Assembly (NCBI RefSeq): GCF_030407495.1
Contig: NZ_JASDDG010000002.1
Location: 121,124-185,123, forward strand
Direction: 5' to 3'
DNA length: 64,000 bases
DNA from: Arthrobacter sp. APC 3897
Lineage (GTDB): Bacteria; Actinomycetota; Actinomycetes; Actinomycetales; Micrococcaceae
In this document: in pieces, positions 29,766 to 38,134 of the stretch
How the letters are laid out: each line of letters begins with the position of its first letter
Numbering within the stretch: the first letter of the stretch is position 1
The notes under the pieces: generated by a model
Told to the model about the DNA's origin: nothing
What the model saw: only the letters and a program-made list of their open reading frames with translations
Database searches by the model: none
Program-made: the position numbers and the translations under genes

Positions 29766-30365
29766 CTAATAAACCACAGTTCCGCCCGAGGTCACCGGAC
29801 CGCCGGAAAGCCCCTGTTTGTTACTCGCCTCCAGCTGGACTCCCAGACTGTGCAGCGGATTCTCCAGCGCCATCGCCAGGTGGGGCACCACGGCTCCCTC
29901 AATCCGGTCCATGACTTCGCGGATGTCCGCCCAGGCATTGACCGTGACCTTGAGCGTCAGGTCCGGCGCCTCGGCGGTTCCGCGCAGCAGTGCCGTGGAG
30001 CCAACCACCCCGGGAATCCGGTCCGTGTCATCCTGCACAGCCGCTGCCAGCACCGACGGATTGCAGGCGGTGATGCCGCGCGCAGGATTCTCCTGCAGCC
30101 TGAAGGTATCCGCCGCAACGCGCCGCGGAATCTGGGTCAGCATCCACCACAGCCCCAGGGTTCCCAGGATCAGACCGGCAATCAGGACTGCTCCGGGCGC
30201 ATAGCCGGCCCCCGTGACCTCCTCCGGCGGCCCGGACAGGACCGGGCTTTCGGATGCTCCCGCTGTTCCCGAAGCCAGCAGCAGGAGATAGGCACCTGCC
30301 GCCAGGCAAAGCAGCGCAAGGATGGTCAGCCAAACACGGTTGGCGGTACCGGCATGCTGGCGCAT
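29766..30365 (-). CDS. Membrane protein of the Asp23 locus (AmaP-like)
   Basis: A 199-residue protein with two membrane segments (about residues 11-31, VWLTILALLCLAAGAYLLLLA, and 53-76, APGAVLIAGLILGTLGLWWML). A cytosolic C-terminal domain follows with LTLKVTVNAWADIREVMDRIEGAVVPHLAMALE. This is the layout of AmaP, the membrane anchor of Asp23 in Gram-positive bacteria. ATG at 30365 has AAGGGG upstream. Last gene of the minus-strand Asp23 operon, 29 bases after the DUF6286 gene. Confidence 0.7.
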   Translation of the reverse strand: MRQHAGTANRVWLTILALLCLAAGAYLLLLASGTAGASESPVLSGPPEEVTGAGYAPGAVLIAGLILGTLGLWWMLTQIPRRVAADTFRLQENPARGITACNPSVLAAAVQDDTDRIPGVVGSTALLRGTAEAPDLTLKVTVNAWADIREVMDRIEGAVVPHLAMALENPLHSLGVQLEASNKQGLSGGPVTSGGTVVY

Positions 30366-30394
30366 GGTGTTCCCCTTCAGTTGTCAGCGGCCCT

Positions 30395-30961
30395 TCAGCG
30401 GCCGGACCGGATAGAAACGCTAATGTTCGGCACCGGGTCCAGGCCGGACGCCTGAAGCCGGGAGCGGACGCCGTCGGTGACCCAGTGCTGCAGGTCGGCG
30501 GTGTCGTGCAGCGGCGTGTAAACGGACACATGCACGGCTTTGTCCGAGGCCGTTGCCGAGGCCGAGCCAACGCCGTCGATATGTTCACAGGTGGCCGCTG
30601 CCAGCCGTGCAACAGCGCGGCGCGACATCACCGCACGGCTGTCTCCGCTGACCTCCCGGATGGGGTCCAGCCGCAGCGGAAGCGCGTGAAACTTTCCGGG
30701 AACCAGCACTGTCAGCAGCAGCACCAGCCCAATGGCGGCGAGGATGATGCCGACGGTCCAGGTTCCGGCGCTGTTCCAGTTCAGCGTGGCAAGCCAGTCC
30801 GAAACCGCTGTGAAGAATGGCGGCCACAGCCCCGTCGTCAGCCGGGCAACGGCGGCCCACACCAGCATTACTCCCGCAGCCAGCAGCACCAGGGCGCAGA
30901 TGACGGCGGGGACCGCCCGGCTGGGCCGGGGCCGCAGGGACACCGGCAGGTTCCCGCTCAC
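30395..30961 (-). CDS. DUF6286 domain membrane protein
   Basis: A 188-residue protein. Two predicted membrane helices (AVPAVICALVLLAAGVMLVWAA and TVGIILAAIGLVLLLTVLV) precede a soluble C-terminal domain. That domain resembles Asp23-associated domains (SRRAVARLAAATCEHIDGVGSAS...VHVSVYTPLHDTADLQHWVTDGV). GTG at 30961 overlaps the upstream Asp23 stop (GTGA). Probably part of the same envelope complex as the neighbouring Asp23 and AmaP-like proteins. Confidence 0.8.
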   Translation of the reverse strand: MSGNLPVSLRPRPSRAVPAVICALVLLAAGVMLVWAAVARLTTGLWPPFFTAVSDWLATLNWNSAGTWTVGIILAAIGLVLLLTVLVPGKFHALPLRLDPIREVSGDSRAVMSRRAVARLAAATCEHIDGVGSASATASDKAVHVSVYTPLHDTADLQHWVTDGVRSRLQASGLDPVPNISVSIRSGR

Positions 30962-31377
30962 AGCAGCCTCCGGCGTCCGTCATCGGGTTCCGCCGGCCGC
31001 AGCCATGAGATGGTGACATCCACCTGGCGCACCTCCACACCGGTCATCTCGCTGACCCGGCTGGAAATCCGGTCTCGCAGCTGGTTCGTGGCCTGCCGCA
31101 GGGGCACCGGATAGGGCAGTCCCACTTCCACCTTGAGCGAGGCAACGTTGCCGGCCAGTTCCACCTTGGCGTCGGGACGGGCGGTGAGGTCCGCCCGTGC
31201 GCCGATGCCCAGAAAACCGCCTGAGCTGCCGCCGGCAAAGGTTTCATCCACCACTATTTGGGCGGCCACCTTTTCAAGGACCTTTCGGGACAGAACGGTG
31301 CGCCCGCGGTCGCCGGCGTCGAGGTGCTGCCGGCGTGCGGCAGTAGACCTCACATCCTGGATTCCGGCTGTAGTCAT
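30958..31377 (-). CDS. Asp23/Gls24 family envelope stress response protein
   Basis: A 139-residue Asp23-fold protein. After a variable N-terminus come VLSRKVLEKVAAQIVVDE, KVELAGNVASLKVEVGLPYPVPLRQATNQLRDRISSRVSEMTGVEVRQVDVTIS, the typical alternating strands and helix ending in a V-x-V-x-I strand. ATG at 31377 overlaps the preceding small gene (ATGA). Family members sit beneath the membrane through AmaP and respond to envelope or alkaline stress. Confidence 0.88.
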   Translation of the reverse strand: MTTAGIQDVRSTAARRQHLDAGDRGRTVLSRKVLEKVAAQIVVDETFAGGSSGGFLGIGARADLTARPDAKVELAGNVASLKVEVGLPYPVPLRQATNQLRDRISSRVSEMTGVEVRQVDVTISWLRPAEPDDGRRRLL

Positions 31378-31553
31378 CTGCTCGACGCTCTGCCAAACAT
31401 GGCCTGGACATCAAGCTTGCCGTCGGCAGCCATGCCCACCAGCAGCCCCACCAGACCGAACAACACTGTCAGCAGGAGGGCGTACCACCCGCCAAAAGCC
31501 AGCACGACTCCCAGGACCAGGCCCACTGCCAGGCACCATTTAGTTGCGGACAT
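31374..31553 (-). CDS. Small membrane protein (DUF2273-like) of the Asp23 operon
   Basis: A 59-residue protein with two close hydrophobic helices (WCLAVGLVLGVVLAFGGWYALLLTV and VLFGLVGLLVGMAA) and a short polar tail KLDVQAMFGRASSR. ATG at 31553 has AGGAGGAC just upstream. It overlaps the downstream Asp23 gene by four bases. DUF2273 proteins of this size are standard partners of Asp23/AmaP in Gram-positive operons, which fits length, topology and position. Confidence 0.75.
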   Translation of the reverse strand: MSATKWCLAVGLVLGVVLAFGGWYALLLTVLFGLVGLLVGMAADGKLDVQAMFGRASSR

Positions 31554-31622
31554 GTTGTCCTCCTTTGCTAATTTTCCGGCGGCACCGCAGCACCTGTCCG
31601 GCGGATTTCTTGCACCGAAGCG

Positions 31623-32186
31623 TTATTCCAACCGGTCCGACGGCTTCTTGCTCACGTCCTGATCGTCGTCGGAATCGTCGTCCGGCAGGTGCACGTCAGT
31701 GACGTTGACGTTTACTTCAAGCACTTCCAGTCCGGTGGCATTTTCAACGGAGCGGATCACGTTGCGCCGGATTCCCTGGCTGACCTCCACGATCGAGTAG
31801 CCGTACTCCACGACGATGCTGACGTCGATTGCTGCCTGCCGTTCGCCCTTTTCCACACTGATCCCGTTGCTGACGTTGGTCTGGGAACCTGGAATCCGTT
31901 CAGTCACGGAGCTGAATACGCGGCGTGCCGCATTACCCATGGCATAGACACCGGGCACCTCGCGGGTGGCCATCCCGGCAAGCTTCTGGACCACCGTTTC
32001 CTCGATGGTGGTGTCACCGTGCGGCGTGTGCAGCGGGCCTGTTTTGCGGGCTTGTTCCGTGTCGCCGGTGCCGGCCATGGTGCCCGACGGCGAGGGGACG
32101 GCGCCCACGCCCGAGGATTGTCCGCTGCCCGGTGAAGAGGGCACGGGTCCTGACGATGGTCCTGATGATTTCTGAGCATCTGCCAT
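31623..32186 (-). CDS. Asp23/Gls24 family envelope stress response protein with disordered N-terminus
   Basis: A 187-residue protein. Residues 1-55 are rich in Ser, Gly and Pro and probably unstructured. The Asp23 domain follows: TTIEETVVQKLAGMATREVPGVYAMG, AAIDVSIVVEYGYSIVEVSQGIRRNVIRSVENATGLEVLEVNVNVTDVHLPD. The tail is acidic. ATG at 32186 is preceded at nine bases by CAGGAG; the ATG at 32195 touches that site and is less likely. First gene of the minus-strand operon and divergent from the ECF sigma gene, about 200 bases apart. Confidence 0.9.
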   Translation of the reverse strand: MADAQKSSGPSSGPVPSSPGSGQSSGVGAVPSPSGTMAGTGDTEQARKTGPLHTPHGDTTIEETVVQKLAGMATREVPGVYAMGNAARRVFSSVTERIPGSQTNVSNGISVEKGERQAAIDVSIVVEYGYSIVEVSQGIRRNVIRSVENATGLEVLEVNVNVTDVHLPDDDSDDDQDVSKKPSDRLE

Positions 32187-32383
32187 GGTGTTCATCTCCT
32201 GCTTGGAACTGGTCCCGTTGGGGAACGCTTGCGAGCTTAAAGACGCAGGGCCGGGGCAATCGTCACACCGTTTGGCAAACTTCCCTCCACTGCCCTCCGA
32301 TGGGCCCGGACACTGTTCCGCCGGCGCTGACGCTCTGGGATATTGGGGAGGGACCGGCGCATGCCGGACCGACAGGGGCGCCC

Positions 32384-33010
32384 ATGGCTGCGGCTGAATC
32401 GCCGGACGAGTCCGGCGCTGTGACTTGGTCACGCGCCGCTGCGCCTGCCGCCGGGTTCAGGGGATTCGATGAGCCCACAGTGGTGGCGCGGGCCCAGGAC
32501 GGTGATCTTTCCGCCTTCGAGTGCCTGGTGGAGTCTTATCAGGGACGCCTTTTCCGTTTGGCGTACCGGCTGCTCAATGACCGGGGTGACGCGGAAGACG
32601 TTGTCCAGGACACCCTGACCGCCAGCTGGCGTGCCCTTCCCGGGCTGGACCGTTCAGGCGCGTTCGGCAGCTGGGTCTATCGGACGGCTACCAACCGGTG
32701 CCTCGATGTTCTCCGCCGCCGCGCCGCCCACCCTGAAGACAGCGTCGACTCCACCACCCTTTGGCCTGCCGTCGGTTCCCTGTCCGGCGATCCGCACCGG
32801 ACGGCAGAACTGGCGGCGCAGTTCGAGTGTTTGTCACGGGCGCTTGCGGAGCTTCCTCCCGACCAGCGTGCCTGCTGGCTGTTGCGGGAAATGCACGGCC
32901 AGAGCTACGCGGAAATCGGCGCAGCACTGGGAATTGGGGCGGGCACGGTGCGCGGCCGGCTGGCCCGCGCACGGGAAAAACTTGCGGAGGCGATGAGCCA
33001 ATGGCATTAG
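32384..33010 (+). CDS. ECF-type RNA polymerase sigma factor
   Basis: A 208-residue sigma-70 family protein. Region 2 reads FECLVESYQGRLFRLAYRLLNDRGDAEDVVQDTLTASWRALPGL. Region 4 reads LPPDQRACWLLREMHGQSYAEIGAALGIGAGTVRGRLARAREKL. ATG at 32384 with GGGG five bases upstream was chosen; an in-frame ATG at 32300 lacks a site. Its last ten bases overlap the next gene, whose N-terminus carries a zinc anti-sigma motif. It is divergent from the Asp23 operon, so that operon is a likely target. Confidence 0.93.
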   Translation: MAAAESPDESGAVTWSRAAAPAAGFRGFDEPTVVARAQDGDLSAFECLVESYQGRLFRLAYRLLNDRGDAEDVVQDTLTASWRALPGLDRSGAFGSWVYRTATNRCLDVLRRRAAHPEDSVDSTTLWPAVGSLSGDPHRTAELAAQFECLSRALAELPPDQRACWLLREMHGQSYAEIGAALGIGAGTVRGRLARAREKLAEAMSQWH

Positions 33011-33561
33011 AAATGCACGCTGACCAAGTTGGCTGCGGGCGTACGGTCAACCGTATCTGGCAGGACCTGGTGCAGCCGCCGGACGGGCACACCCGGACCT
33101 GCCCGGACTGCCGGACGGTCCGTGCCAATCTGGAGCCGCTGTTCACTGCCACGGCCGTGCTGCGGGACCACGACCTGCGGCACCCGGGCATGAGGCCGCC
33201 GTACACGCTGAAAGACAGGGTGCTGGAGGCAGCCTTCCGGCAGATGCGGCGCAGCCCCCGGCTGGTCCTGTGCGGCGCTGCGGACGGAAGGGTGGAAATC
33301 AGCGAAGCGGCCCTCGCCGCCGTCGTGCACGACGCAGCGCGCACCATCGGCGGAGTGCGCGCCCGCCGCTGCCGGATTCACCATGAGCCGGAGACAGGCT
33401 CCGGACTGCTGATCCATCTGCGCACTGCAGTGGCTCCGGGAGTCGACATCCGCCGGGCCATGGACTCCCTGCGCCTGACCATTCACGACGCCGTGGAAAC
33501 ATCCGTGGGGATTGCGCCGCGGGCGGTCCATCTGACGGTAGAGGATCTGTACGATGACTGA
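33001..33561 (+). CDS. Putative anti-sigma factor fused to an Asp23-like domain
   Basis: A 186-residue protein. Residues about 5-42 contain H-x5-C...HTRTCPDCR, which fits the H-x3-C-x2-C core of zinc-binding anti-sigma (ZAS) domains. The C-terminal half (VEISEAALAAVVHDAARTIGGVRARRCRIHHEPE...LLIHLRTAVAPGVDIRRAMDSLRLTIHDAVETSVGIAPRAVHLTVEDL) has the Asp23/Gls24 strand-helix pattern. It starts inside the end of the sigma gene, the usual coupling for sigma/anti-sigma pairs. No membrane helix is seen, so it would be a soluble anti-sigma. The fusion call is an inference from motifs. Confidence 0.7.
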   Translation: MALEMHADQVGCGRTVNRIWQDLVQPPDGHTRTCPDCRTVRANLEPLFTATAVLRDHDLRHPGMRPPYTLKDRVLEAAFRQMRRSPRLVLCGAADGRVEISEAALAAVVHDAARTIGGVRARRCRIHHEPETGSGLLIHLRTAVAPGVDIRRAMDSLRLTIHDAVETSVGIAPRAVHLTVEDLYDD

Positions 33562-33955
33562 GCGGCCGCTGCACGGCAAGTTGATCGGCAGTTCGGTAAT
33601 AGCCTCGGTAGCCGCCCGGGCTGCACGCGAGACGCCCGGCATCCTTCGGCTGGGCCCGCCGCTGGGGCAGCTGCTGGCCCGGGTCCGCTCGGCAGCCCGC
33701 AACACCCTGCGCCGGGTTCCGGACGCAGGCTACCGGACGGGCCGGGACGGGGTTTTTGCCGCAGTCTCGGGGGGCTGTGCGACCGTTGACGTGGGGGTGG
33801 CCACGGATGCCCGGTTCAACGCTCTGGAGGTTGCGGCTGACCTTCAGGAACGCATCCGCGAGGCCCTGCACAGAACCGGAGTCTCCGTGGGCTCCGTGAA
33901 CGTCACCATCCTCGCCATTGAGGAACCTCCGTCCCCTGCCGCCCCGGGGCGGTGA
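33554..33955 (+). CDS. Asp23/Gls24-like protein
   Basis: A 133-residue protein beginning LIGSSVIASVAARAARETPGILRLGPP and ending ATVDVGVATDARFNALEVAADLQERIREALHRTGVSVGSVNVTILAIEE, an Asp23-type arrangement with a basic middle section (LARVRSAARNTLRRVP). It overlaps the preceding gene by eight bases and is the third gene of the sigma-factor arm. Probably part of the same envelope-associated assembly. Confidence 0.78.
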   Translation: MTERPLHGKLIGSSVIASVAARAARETPGILRLGPPLGQLLARVRSAARNTLRRVPDAGYRTGRDGVFAAVSGGCATVDVGVATDARFNALEVAADLQERIREALHRTGVSVGSVNVTILAIEEPPSPAAPGR

Positions 33956-33962
33956 AACGCGG

Positions 33963-34604
33963 TTGGGGACGTGGAAAAGCAACTTCACGCAATGGGCACC
34001 GGTGTGGGCGGCCGTGCGCGGACTGGAGAGCACCCTGAACGGGGACGCGGTGCTCATGGCTCCTGCCGGCGGGGGCGCACCGCAGTACGTGGTGACCTGG
34101 CCCGGGCGGAACACGCCGGGGGCCGCCGCGGAGGTCTCCGCAACACCCGGCGCCCGGCTCACGCTGGTGACCGATGATACGGATACGGCAAGGGAGTTCG
34201 CGGCCGGGCAGGGGCTCGCTTCCCTTTCCTCGCTGGCACTGATGAGTGCTGATCCCGCAGACCTTCCGCAGGTTCCGCAGCTGCCCGAAGATGCAGACCT
34301 CACCCTCACGGAATCCCGGGACTATTCGGTGGATGAAATTAACGCCTTCGGGGAACCGGTGGCACGCGGGCGGATTGCCGGCGGCGAGGGGTTTGCCGTA
34401 TTCGGCGGCATGGACATCCGCCGGCCGGACCCTGACCACACCATGGAGACTGCGGTACTGGCGGCCCTGGCCGAGGAAGCAGCAGCGCGGGACCTGCCGC
34501 TGATCCTGATGCCGGCCCTGCCCAAGTCCGGTTTCTGGTACGCCCGCCAGGGTTGGACTGCGGAGGCGGAAGTGCTTACCTTCATGCGCACGCTGGATGC
34601 CTAA
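33963..34604 (+). CDS. GNAT-like acetyltransferase family protein
   Basis: A 213-residue protein of uncertain family. The C-terminal half (EGFAVFGGMDIRRPDPDHTMETAVLAALAEEAAARDLPLILMPALPKSGFWYARQGWTAEAEVLTFMR) resembles the end of GNAT folds, where a Tyr and GW close the domain. The canonical Q/R-x-x-G-x-G/A CoA loop is not evident. TTG at 33963 was chosen, eight bases after the preceding stop; an upstream TTG in frame at 33918 is the alternative. Function unknown. Confidence 0.6.
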   Translation: MGTWKSNFTQWAPVWAAVRGLESTLNGDAVLMAPAGGGAPQYVVTWPGRNTPGAAAEVSATPGARLTLVTDDTDTAREFAAGQGLASLSSLALMSADPADLPQVPQLPEDADLTLTESRDYSVDEINAFGEPVARGRIAGGEGFAVFGGMDIRRPDPDHTMETAVLAALAEEAAARDLPLILMPALPKSGFWYARQGWTAEAEVLTFMRTLDA

Positions 34605-34741
34605 ACTTTTCGTCATGTTTTCACTGAATAGACAAAAATATCCACGATGCGGAAGTGTTAGTCGGGAAAGCGTGTAAGCTCCAACGCATCGATGCATCGG
34701 CTGGCAACCCAGCCGTCTCACGACACGTAGGGAGAAACACC

Positions 34742-36340
34742 ATGGCCATTGATGTGAGCGACATGTCCCCCGCCCCCGGGGCTGAAAAGATTCTGACCCC
34801 GGACGCACTGGCGTTTGTCGAGGAGCTGCACCAGCGGTTCCGCCCCACCCGGGACAATCTGCTGGAAACCCGGACCGAGCGCCGCAACCGCGTCGCGGCC
34901 GGAGACAGCCTGGATTTCCTGCCCGAAACCGCCGGCATCCGTGAGGGCAGCTGGAAGGTGGCTCCTGCCCCTGCCGCCCTGACCGACCGCCGCGTGGAGA
35001 TGACCGGCCCGGCATCGCCGGCCAAGATGGCCATCAACGCACTCAACTCCGGAGCGAAGGTCTGGCTGGCGGACCTGGAGGACGCCCACACGCCCACCTG
35101 GCACAACGTGGTGGACGCCGAATACAACCTGTACCGGGCGGCGAGGGGGGACCTGTCCTTCACCTCACCCGAGGGCAAGGAATACGCTCTGCGCACAGAC
35201 GCGCCCCTCGCCGTGCCCGTGGTGCGGCCCCGCGGCTGGCACCTTCCGGAAAAGCATGTAACGGTCGACGGCGAACCCGCCGTGGGAGCGCTCGTTGACT
35301 TTGGCCTGCACTTCTTCCACAACGCAAAACAGCTCCTCGACAACGGACAGGGCCCCTACTACTACCTGCCGAAGATGGAGAGCCATCTGGAGGCCCGGCT
35401 CTGGAATGACATCTTCACCTTCTCCGAGGAGTACGTGGGCATCCCGCAGGGTACGGTCCGCGCCACCGTCCTTATCGAGACCATCCCGGCGGCTTTCGAG
35501 ATGGACGAAATCCTTTACGAACTGCGCGACCACGCCTCCGGCCTCAACGCGGGCCGGTGGGACTATCTCTTCAGCATGATCAAAGTCTTCCGTGACTCCG
35601 GCAAGGATTTCCTGCTGCCGGACCGCGCCGACGTCGCCATGACCGCACCGTTCATGCGCGCCTACACGGAGCTGCTGGTCAGCACCTGCCACCGCCGCGG
35701 CGCCTTTGCCATGGGCGGCATGGCCGCCTTCATCCCGAACCGGCGGGAACCGGAAGTCACGGCCAAGGCGTTCGAAAAGGTGACCGCGGACAAGACGCGG
35801 GAAGCCAATGACGGCTTCGACGGTTCCTGGGTGGCCCATCCGGACATGGTGGATACCTGCCGAGAGGTGTTCGACTCCGTCCTTGGGGACAAGCCCAACC
35901 AGGTGGACAAGCTGCGTGACGACGTTTCCGTCACAGCCAAGGACCTGCTGGATGTCTCCACGGCGGAAGGCGCCATTACCGAGGCCGGTCTGCGTTCCAA
36001 CCTGTATGTGGCAGTGGCCTATACGGCCGTCTGGCTCTCCGGCAACGGTGCCGTGGCCATCCACAACCTGATGGAGGACGCAGCCACCGCTGAAATCTCC
36101 CGCTCACAGGTGTGGCAGCAGGTGCATAACGGCGTTGTCCTGGAGGACACCGGCGCCACCGTGACCCCGGAACTGGTGGAGCGCCTGCTGGCCGAAGAAA
36201 CCGAGCGTCTGCGCAGCGAGGTTCCCGAGGAGCAGTTCACCCGCTTCTACGCTCCGGCAAGCCGGCTGATTGCAGACATCAGCCTGTCCGAGGACTATGT
36301 GGACTTCCTGACCCAGCCTGCCTATGAGCTGATCGGCTGA
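34742..36340 (+). CDS. aceB: Malate synthase A
   Basis: A 532-residue glyoxylate-cycle enzyme condensing glyoxylate with acetyl-CoA to malate. It has ANFxD-type early blocks, KVWLADLEDAHTPTW, VLIETIPAAFEMDEILYELRDHASGLNAGRWDYLFSMIK (catalytic Arg/Asp region) and GFDGSWVAHPDMV. ATG at 34742 with AGGGAG gives MAIDVSDMSP. The upstream open frame is not conserved in composition. Isocitrate lyase is not in the window. The upstream 137 bases presumably hold its promoter; no operator was recognised. Confidence 0.96.
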   Translation: MAIDVSDMSPAPGAEKILTPDALAFVEELHQRFRPTRDNLLETRTERRNRVAAGDSLDFLPETAGIREGSWKVAPAPAALTDRRVEMTGPASPAKMAINALNSGAKVWLADLEDAHTPTWHNVVDAEYNLYRAARGDLSFTSPEGKEYALRTDAPLAVPVVRPRGWHLPEKHVTVDGEPAVGALVDFGLHFFHNAKQLLDNGQGPYYYLPKMESHLEARLWNDIFTFSEEYVGIPQGTVRATVLIETIPAAFEMDEILYELRDHASGLNAGRWDYLFSMIKVFRDSGKDFLLPDRADVAMTAPFMRAYTELLVSTCHRRGAFAMGGMAAFIPNRREPEVTAKAFEKVTADKTREANDGFDGSWVAHPDMVDTCREVFDSVLGDKPNQVDKLRDDVSVTAKDLLDVSTAEGAITEAGLRSNLYVAVAYTAVWLSGNGAVAIHNLMEDAATAEISRSQVWQQVHNGVVLEDTGATVTPELVERLLAEETERLRSEVPEEQFTRFYAPASRLIADISLSEDYVDFLTQPAYELIG

Positions 36341-37389
36341 GAACCCGCCCGCAGCTTCGGGGACACTTCCGGGGCTGCGGGCAGGTAACCCCGCGCCCAC
36401 TGGTCCACCACCGCGTAGGCGCGCCGGCGCACCGGCTTTGCGGACAGGAAAACGTCGTGCAGGGCGTCCGGCACCCGTGCCACCGTTACACAGGTTCCAA
36501 GTGACAGGGCCCGGCGGGCCACCACGTCCACATCCAGGGCAACATCGGCCTTTTCGGCGTCGGCTGACCACCGGGGCTGCAGATAGCTCTTGTCGGAGAG
36601 CAGCACGAGCACAGGCAGGTCAAGGCGGAGCCCCTGCGCGACCACAGCCTGGGCACGGAACACCGCGTTGAGGAACGCGACGGTGCCCGGAAACCCCCGC
36701 AGCGGACGCCACATCAGGTTGTAGGTCCACTCTCCGCCGAAGGCGGAGAAGACGGCGCGGGCATAGTTTCCGGCGTCCACCGAAGGCAGCTGGGCCAGAG
36801 GGCGCCGCTGCGCTTCCCTGCCGATCAGCGGCGAGATGATCCGCCTGCCCAGCTCCGTAGCCTGGAATTCGAGCCACGGACTGTTCAGCACCAGGGCCGA
36901 GGCCGCTCCCGGATGCCGGGACGCCCAGAGACTCAGGGTGAGCCCGCCGGTGGAATGCCCCAGCAGGATCAGAGGCCGCGCAGGTGTCGCCGGACCGGAG
37001 GGCTGGCCGGCGGCCGCCGGGACCGGCCGCCCCATCGCGGCGAGCGCCGCGGCAATGTCGGCGTCGTATTCGGTCAGATCCGTGGTGAATCCCGGGCTTT
37101 GCCCCGGACGGAGGCTCCGGCCGTAGTTGTGCAGGTCCAGCGCAAAGAAGCGCATCCCGGCCTGCGCCCAGTACCGGGCAAGCTCGGTCTGGAAAAAGTA
37201 GTCCGACCATCCGTGCACGTAAAGGACATCACCGGCGGCGGCATGCTCCCCGCCGGGAGGAGCATCCGGCGGCGAGTAGCGGACCAGAGTTGCCGGAGCG
37301 CCGTCGGGCAGGTCGAGCGTCAGCTGTTCAAAGCCTTCACCGAGAATGTCGGGCTGCCAGGCCCCGGGAGGGGGGTTCAGTTCCTGCAA
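36322..37389 (-). CDS. Alpha/beta hydrolase (lysophospholipase-like)
   Basis: A 355-residue serine hydrolase. VLYVHGWSDYFFQTELARYWAQAGMRFFALDLHNYGRSLRPGQ shows the oxyanion strand and early helix. The nucleophile elbow is GHSTGG. LLSDKSYLQPRWSADAEKADVALDVD carries the acid region, and the last His is likely in DALHDVF. The start is uncertain: a TTG at 37389 with AAGGGA nine bases upstream avoids overlap with the divergent HTH gene, whereas the frame stays open to 37563. Its stop lies 19 bases inside the end of aceB (convergent overlap). Monoacylglycerol lipase/lysophospholipase activity is typical for this fold. Confidence 0.8.
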   Translation of the reverse strand: MQELNPPPGAWQPDILGEGFEQLTLDLPDGAPATLVRYSPPDAPPGGEHAAAGDVLYVHGWSDYFFQTELARYWAQAGMRFFALDLHNYGRSLRPGQSPGFTTDLTEYDADIAAALAAMGRPVPAAAGQPSGPATPARPLILLGHSTGGLTLSLWASRHPGAASALVLNSPWLEFQATELGRRIISPLIGREAQRRPLAQLPSVDAGNYARAVFSAFGGEWTYNLMWRPLRGFPGTVAFLNAVFRAQAVVAQGLRLDLPVLVLLSDKSYLQPRWSADAEKADVALDVDVVARRALSLGTCVTVARVPDALHDVFLSAKPVRRRAYAVVDQWARGYLPAAPEVSPKLRAGSQPISS

Positions 37390-37561
37390 GGCAAAAGTTC
37401 CCTTCGGGCCGCGTGTCCGGAGGCCGGACGGCGTCCGTGCGGCTACCGTCCATGCTCCCGTGCCGCCGAGCCTGCGGTCAACGCAGCCGGGCCCCAGCGC
37501 CGCCCGGCCGGCGCACAGAGCCGGTGAGGTTATTGCCGCGGATCTTTGGCAAGATGGCAGC

Positions 37562-38062
37562 ATGACCGCGACCCCTCTTCATACATCTCCACTCCCTGCC
37601 GCTGAGGTGCGGGCGCTGTCCCGTGCACTTTCCGCGGGTGACGTGACCGTTTTTGTTGACGGGACTGCGCTGCGCCTGCCCGCTGCCGCCCGCGACGCGG
37701 TGCTGGACCTGCTCGCACGGCTGGGCCGGGGTGAAGACGTTGTGGTGGCATCCGGCGACGGGGCCGGGCCGGCGGCAGCCCAGCCGGCCGCGGCACCGCC
37801 CTCCACGGCGCCCTCCGGCCCGGCAGCCCCGTCCGCCCGGAGCGGGTCCGGCATCCCCCTCCTGACGACGTCGCAGGCTGCGGCTGCAGCGGGAATTTCC
37901 CACACGTATCTGCGCAACCTCACGGACGCCGGCGTCATCCCCGTTGAATACCGCGGCACGCACCGCCGCATCCGCCTGTCCGACGTCGAAGCCTGGCTGC
38001 AGGCGCAGCAGGCGGCCAAGTCCGCGCGGACACAGGGAGGCGGGGCCCAAGTTGAGGAGTGA
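37562..38062 (+). CDS. Helix-turn-helix (excisionase/MerR-like) DNA-binding protein
   Basis: A 166-residue protein. Residues 1-60 (LSRALSAGDVTVFVDGTALRLPAAARDAVLDLLARLGRGEDVVV) resemble the N-terminus of antitoxin-like proteins. A Pro/Ala-rich linker leads to the excisionase-type HTH: LLTTSQAAAAAGISHTYLRNLTDAGVIPVEYRGTHRRIRLSDVEAWLQAQ. Proteins of this build are frequently annotated as antitoxins of PIN-domain pairs, but no PIN gene follows. ATG at 37562. The stop sits within a small hairpin. Confidence 0.82.
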   Translation: MTATPLHTSPLPAAEVRALSRALSAGDVTVFVDGTALRLPAAARDAVLDLLARLGRGEDVVVASGDGAGPAAAQPAAAPPSTAPSGPAAPSARSGSGIPLLTTSQAAAAAGISHTYLRNLTDAGVIPVEYRGTHRRIRLSDVEAWLQAQQAAKSARTQGGGAQVEE

Positions 38063-38077
38063 GGGGATCACTCCCCT
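38056..38077 (+). terminator. Small hairpin at the end of the HTH gene
   Basis: GGAGTGA (38056-38062) pairs with TCACTCC (38068-38074), and the shifted arms AGGGGA and TCCCCT (38062-38067, 38072-38077) offer an alternative pairing. Could be a weak terminator or an attenuator before alanine dehydrogenase. Low certainty. Confidence 0.35.
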
Positions 38078-38134
38078 ATGCTGGGGAGAACCCCGGCGGT
38101 TGCCCGCCTCACCTGCAATGCAACGGAGCTAGCT

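Noticed and set aside
31925..32383. Longer N-terminus of the ECF sigma factor
   Set aside because: It would run through the divergent Asp23 gene and shows no sigma similarity.
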